Part shown: positions 61,443-64,000 of the stretch, in pieces
Layout of the letters: every line of letters starts with the position of its first letter
How positions within the stretch are numbered: position 1 is the stretch's first letter
From: UBA7236 sp964463165
GTDB lineage: Bacteria > Bacteroidota > Bacteroidia > Chitinophagales > BACL12
Assembly (NCBI GenBank): GCA_964463165.1
Contig: CAYXBK010000003.1
Span: 192,082-256,081 of the forward strand
DNA length: 64,000 nucleotides
Reading direction: 5' to 3'
Notes under the pieces: model-generated
Databases searched by the model: none
Told to the model about the DNA's origin: nothing
What the model saw: only the letters and a program-made list of their open reading frames with translations
Made by a program: the position numbers and the translations under genes

Positions 61443-61453
61443 ATTATGCCAAT
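61426..61453. promoter_or_regulatory. operator-like inverted repeat over the regulator promoter
   Basis: Arms attggca (61426-61432) and tgccaat (61447-61453) are perfect reverse complements, 14 bp apart, with further matching A/T bases inside. The repeat encloses the -33 TTTG, so binding would block RNA polymerase. The likely binder is the XRE-type protein encoded just downstream. Confidence 0.65.
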
Positions 61454-61593
61454 TTTAAGAATCAAAATACATAAATATGTAAATTTAAACTAAGTTCTCC
61501 AAGAAATTATTCAGAAATATTAGATACTTGTAAAATCTAGTTTGGTTCACTCCTTCGAAGAAAATTACCCTAAGCTGTTGCAAGATTTAACCA

Positions 61594-62151
61594 CTAGCCT
61601 TTGTAGTTATATATTTTACTAATAAGATCATTGTGAGAGTACGAAATTAATGATCCGATCTCTTTATCAAAAGTAGGCTTGTGGTGAAGATTTAACCCAT
61701 CATCAAAAATAATATTGGTTATTTTATCAATAAGGTTGTCAAGATTTGTCTTTATGTGGTTGTACAATTCGGGATTTACATTTATGAGGATATCTCCGAA
61801 AGTTTTACGAACTTTTGAGCGTTCATCTTTAATAAAATTGATAACCTCGATTTTTTGCTCGTCTGTTATCCCGGCAGGAGTAAATCTACTTTCAATCGAA
61901 TGAAGATGAGAATAAAATGTTTCAATTTCTACAAGATGCGGTTGGATAATTAATTCCTTAAACCATTGAAGTCGAATACTTTGTTCTTGAAGATTCAAGG
62001 CTTCACGTTTATCCTTGCTATCCTTATCGCGCTGATATACGAAAATATAAAAGGCTAAAGCGAGACTGATGATTGCAATAACAATATTCGCAATATCCGA
62101 GATTTCAGAGATTAATGAACTTGGTGCGGTATTGGTTGAGCAAATTATCAT
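61594..62151 (-). CDS. one-TM membrane protein of the GHKL/STAS trio
   Basis: The 185-residue protein has one membrane helix near the N-terminus (ANIVIAIISLALAFYIFVY, ~21-39) followed by a charged cytosolic helical domain of ~140 residues (REALNLQEQSIRLQWFKEL and on). No enzyme motif is visible. It overlaps the STAS-like gene by 4 bp (ATGA), so it is produced with it. It may be the membrane effector or receptor of the trio; this is inference. Confidence 0.65.
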   Translation of the reverse strand: MIICSTNTAPSSLISEISDIANIVIAIISLALAFYIFVYQRDKDSKDKREALNLQEQSIRLQWFKELIIQPHLVEIETFYSHLHSIESRFTPAGITDEQKIEVINFIKDERSKVRKTFGDILINVNPELYNHIKTNLDNLIDKITNIIFDDGLNLHHKPTFDKEIGSLISYSHNDLISKIYNYKG

Positions 62152-62486
62152 TCATTAATCAAAGCTGTTTCTTCCCTTAAAATTCTTTCTACGGCTTCTT
62201 CTAAATCCCTTGTAATCTTATACCGGCCATTATTTTCAAATTTAAATTTCTTGAAGAAACCCTCCGGTTGAAGTTTCCTAACCACATTAAGTAAAAGTTC
62301 TTCTAGAAATGAAGGATTAATTGATCCAATATCTTCAGGTATGATAATGGTAATTTCATCGAAGAATTTTTCAATTTCGTCAATTTTTGATCGTTTTCTA
62401 ACGTCAATTCCCCGGTCACGGCCAGTAAATACGCGACTTCCAGGAGTTCTATAGGTTTGTAAGTTTATAATATTATCGTTACTCAT
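62148..62486 (-). CDS. STAS-like (DUF4325-type) protein
   Basis: The 112-residue protein has the pattern of the STAS-like DUF4325 family: a strand ITIIIPEDIGSINPSFLEELLLNVV, a helix, a second strand FKKFKFENN and a C-terminal helix EEAVERILREE. The serine in NPSF is where anti-anti-sigma factors carry the phosphorylated residue. STAS-like proteins often pair with GHKL ATPases, as here. It starts 8 bp inside the ATPase gene and ends over the start of the one-TM gene. Confidence 0.75.
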   Translation of the reverse strand: MSNDNIINLQTYRTPGSRVFTGRDRGIDVRKRSKIDEIEKFFDEITIIIPEDIGSINPSFLEELLLNVVRKLQPEGFFKKFKFENNGRYKITRDLEEAVERILREETALINE

Positions 62487-63906
62487 TAATCGATTTTTCA
62501 GTATTACTCTCTTTTATATAAATTTTAGCAGAAATAATGGTACCCGGGAAATAATTTTCCGCAAAAGTAACAAAATTTTTGTCAGGCTCATCTTCAATAT
62601 TGCCAGTGTCATTGAATGTCATCATTTTGTACTTTCTAGGCTTTTTACCTTTGATTTTCTCAATAAGACGATACTTCCCATCAAATATGATACGGGTGTT
62701 CCCAGAAACGATTGATAAATAAGAAATATTGTCATGCTCACTATCTCCTTTGAGATTAAAAAAACTTTCAATAAATCGAATAGACCCATTACCACGCTTC
62801 CAATCTGCTTTGCTTGTCACTTCTTCCTGCAACGCATAAAGTGTCCATAAAGTTTGTTCTTCAAAAGCTGCCTTCTTGAATAAGCCCTTTTTCTCATATT
62901 TACTTGAAAGATCCTTCATTCTTTGGACTACCGCCAAATTCGGACAGTTTGGATCACTAAAGGTCTCATATATCGTTTTACCAAAGTTAAGGATAACGAG
63001 GTTAAATATTCCTATGTGAACACCGTCCTTTTGAATGTCTTGCAGATAACCTATTGAATAACGATAATCTCCCGTAGAATGCTCCTCCGCATTAATTAAA
63101 ACCTCACCTATTACCTTGAATAAATTATCTTCAGCTTCTGGAGTCAAAGTCCGGTTCATTTTTTCCATAGACTTTAAAACGTAGGCAACCATATTAGTTA
63201 TATCGACTTCCCGATGGGCTGATGCTTTAGGATCTGATTTTCTCGCAATACAAAGTTTGTATGGTATTATATCCGGAAAATTAAAGGAAATATTTTTTAC
63301 ACTTGCGAATGCACCAATGGAAAACAATATTTTTAATATATGTTCTTTCTCATAGTTTATTGGGACTATTTCATCGACTTTAACAGAATGATTATAAGCT
63401 CTACATTTTTTATAATAGGCAATAAATTCACGTAGCAAAATATCCATACAAACAGAGGCATCTAAATCAATCTTTTCACAACTTGAGTAATCGAGAATAA
63501 TTTTCTGCGCAGATTGCAGATATAGAGCATAATACAAACGTTTTAAAAATGAAAAGCTTTCTGAATATGCTTCAGTGAGTGAGAAAATTTTGGGGATCAG
63601 GAAGTTTCCATCCTCTGTAATGCGTTTCCGGTCTTTTGAAAAAGCTTCTTTAGTGGCTGCTATATAATTTATAGTGCTTGAATATTTTGGAGGTGTCCCT
63701 GATGTTTTTTTTGCTCGCTCATAGTGATAAGGAGTGATTTTATATTCTCTACCATTTTGCTTTGCAGTATGAGCAACGATTTCAACGAACCGCACCCAAC
63801 CTAAATATGGTTTTCTATTGTAGTAAGCTCTTCTTACCCTTTTTTTATGATTTACCGCAGCTAGCTTAGATAAATAAAGTTGTTTTTGCCTAGGGATTCT
63901 CCGCAT
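62479..63906 (-). CDS. GHKL-type ATPase protein
   Basis: The 475-residue protein has a very basic N-terminus (RRIPRQKQLYLSK, HKKRVRRAYYNRK). A central STAS-like part follows at ~130-215 (AQKIILDYSSCEKIDLDAS), then a GHKL ATPase at ~250-380. The N-box is IGEVLINAEEHS (266-277), the G1 position has ILNFGKTI with Asn for the usual Asp, and G2 is KRGNGSIRF. There is no phospho-acceptor histidine domain, so it is closer to anti-sigma-type kinases or MORC/Hsp90-type switches than to sensor kinases. The function is unknown. Confidence 0.7.
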   Translation of the reverse strand: MRRIPRQKQLYLSKLAAVNHKKRVRRAYYNRKPYLGWVRFVEIVAHTAKQNGREYKITPYHYERAKKTSGTPPKYSSTINYIAATKEAFSKDRKRITEDGNFLIPKIFSLTEAYSESFSFLKRLYYALYLQSAQKIILDYSSCEKIDLDASVCMDILLREFIAYYKKCRAYNHSVKVDEIVPINYEKEHILKILFSIGAFASVKNISFNFPDIIPYKLCIARKSDPKASAHREVDITNMVAYVLKSMEKMNRTLTPEAEDNLFKVIGEVLINAEEHSTGDYRYSIGYLQDIQKDGVHIGIFNLVILNFGKTIYETFSDPNCPNLAVVQRMKDLSSKYEKKGLFKKAAFEEQTLWTLYALQEEVTSKADWKRGNGSIRFIESFFNLKGDSEHDNISYLSIVSGNTRIIFDGKYRLIEKIKGKKPRKYKMMTFNDTGNIEDEPDKNFVTFAENYFPGTIISAKIYIKESNTEKSINE

Positions 63907-63917
63907 ATTAAATCCAC

Positions 63918-63925
63918 CAAAGCTA
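63918..63925 (-). promoter_or_regulatory. -7 promoter box of the GHKL/STAS operon
   Basis: TAGCTTTG on the minus strand lies 11 nt before the ATG at 63906. No TTTG is found at -33. The box lies just past the group II intron end. Confidence 0.45.
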
Positions 63926-63941
63926 AAAAAGATAATTAAAA

Positions 63942-64000
63942 CACCGGCGGGTAAACCAAAGGGATCGCTCCCTTTGGCTCCCCTCAGAACCGTGCTTGCG
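63942..64000 (-). mobile_element. 3' end of a group II intron (domains V-VI, partial)
   Basis: On the minus strand cgcaagcacggttc (plus 63987-64000) is the 3' half of a domain V. The domain VI hairpin ccaaaggga-gcga-tccctttgg (plus 63956-63977) follows, then a tail gtttacccg with the likely branch-point A. The catalytic 5' half of domain V and the reverse transcriptase would lie to the right of the window. The exact 3' splice site is not certain. Confidence 0.72.

Larger units (their letters stand above)
50049..64000. mobile_element. integrative mobilizable/conjugative element in ssrA (right part outside window)
   Basis: The block begins exactly at the tmRNA 3' end with a serine recombinase. 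It carries relaxase, MobC-like and coupling-protein genes, and holds only minus-strand genes with frequent 1-50 bp overlaps. Cargo is an ECF transporter operon and a GHKL-ATPase trio, followed by a group II intron end. No mating-pore genes are seen within the window, so on this evidence it is mobilizable; conjugation genes may lie further right. The heptamer repeats typical of the host intergenic regions are absent from it. Confidence 0.85.

Noticed and set aside
61454..61593. Further gene or RNA between the one-TM gene and the regulator promoter
   Set aside because: Only A/T-rich sequence is seen, without a stable hairpin or open frame.

Overview
The window is chromosomal DNA of a member of the Bacteroidota, most likely a Chitinophagales/Saprospirales-type relative; the genus cannot be read from the sequence. 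The grounds are several secreted proteins with C-terminal type IX secretion (T9SS) sorting domains, a tmRNA whose tag reads GESNFAMAA, promoter -7 boxes of the Bacteroidota form TAnnTTTG, and a typical gene set: Bacteroidota-type PurM, GSCFA protein, phenylalanine hydroxylase, DUF2911, 2TM and DUF721 proteins.

Layout. From 1 to 17.2 kb there are mostly exported proteins: a DUF2911/TPR protein, T9SS cargo, an S41 protease, an EamA exporter, three tandem paralogues of a cell-surface family, and a 1766-residue T9SS adhesin-like protein with MopE-type metal-binding repeats. From 17 to 49.4 kb lies a housekeeping backbone: purM, ppk-ppx, a GSCFA protein, rmuC, a tRNA-Met with damaged tandem copies, ribH, pdhA, recF, a DUF721 protein, phenylalanine hydroxylase, rarA, nhaD, groES-groEL, two more T9SS proteins, a DEAD-box helicase, thioredoxin-like proteins, gpsA and a PlsB-like acyltransferase. 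The spaces between these genes hold many degenerate tandem repeats with a strict 7-bp period. One pair forms perfect 28-bp inverted ends around a four-helix-bundle gene.

At 49.7-50.05 kb is the tmRNA gene (ssrA). A mobile element has entered its 3' end and runs past the right edge of the window. All its genes lie on the minus strand. It carries a large serine recombinase, whose last ~23 codons are antisense to tmRNA, then a relaxase, a MobC-like protein, a VirD4/TraG-type coupling protein, a coupled lipoprotein and membrane-protein set, and three small genes. It also carries two unusual cargo modules. The first is an ECF-type transporter operon (regulator, S, T, A1, A2) in which the two ATPase subunits appear to have lost complementary halves of the catalytic machinery; a XRE-type regulator with an operator-like inverted repeat over its promoter precedes it. 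The second is a translationally coupled trio: a GHKL-ATPase protein, a STAS-like protein and a one-TM protein. The window ends in the 3' part (domains V-VI) of a group II intron.

The most unusual observations are the one-site ECF ATPase pair, the tRNA-Met copies whose D arm is replaced by a perfect hairpin of the same length, the inverted-repeat-flanked four-helix-bundle unit with its wider 7-bp repeat family, the recombinase/tmRNA overlap, and a recurrent -7 box placed 4-5 nt before start codons that predicts leaderless mRNAs.
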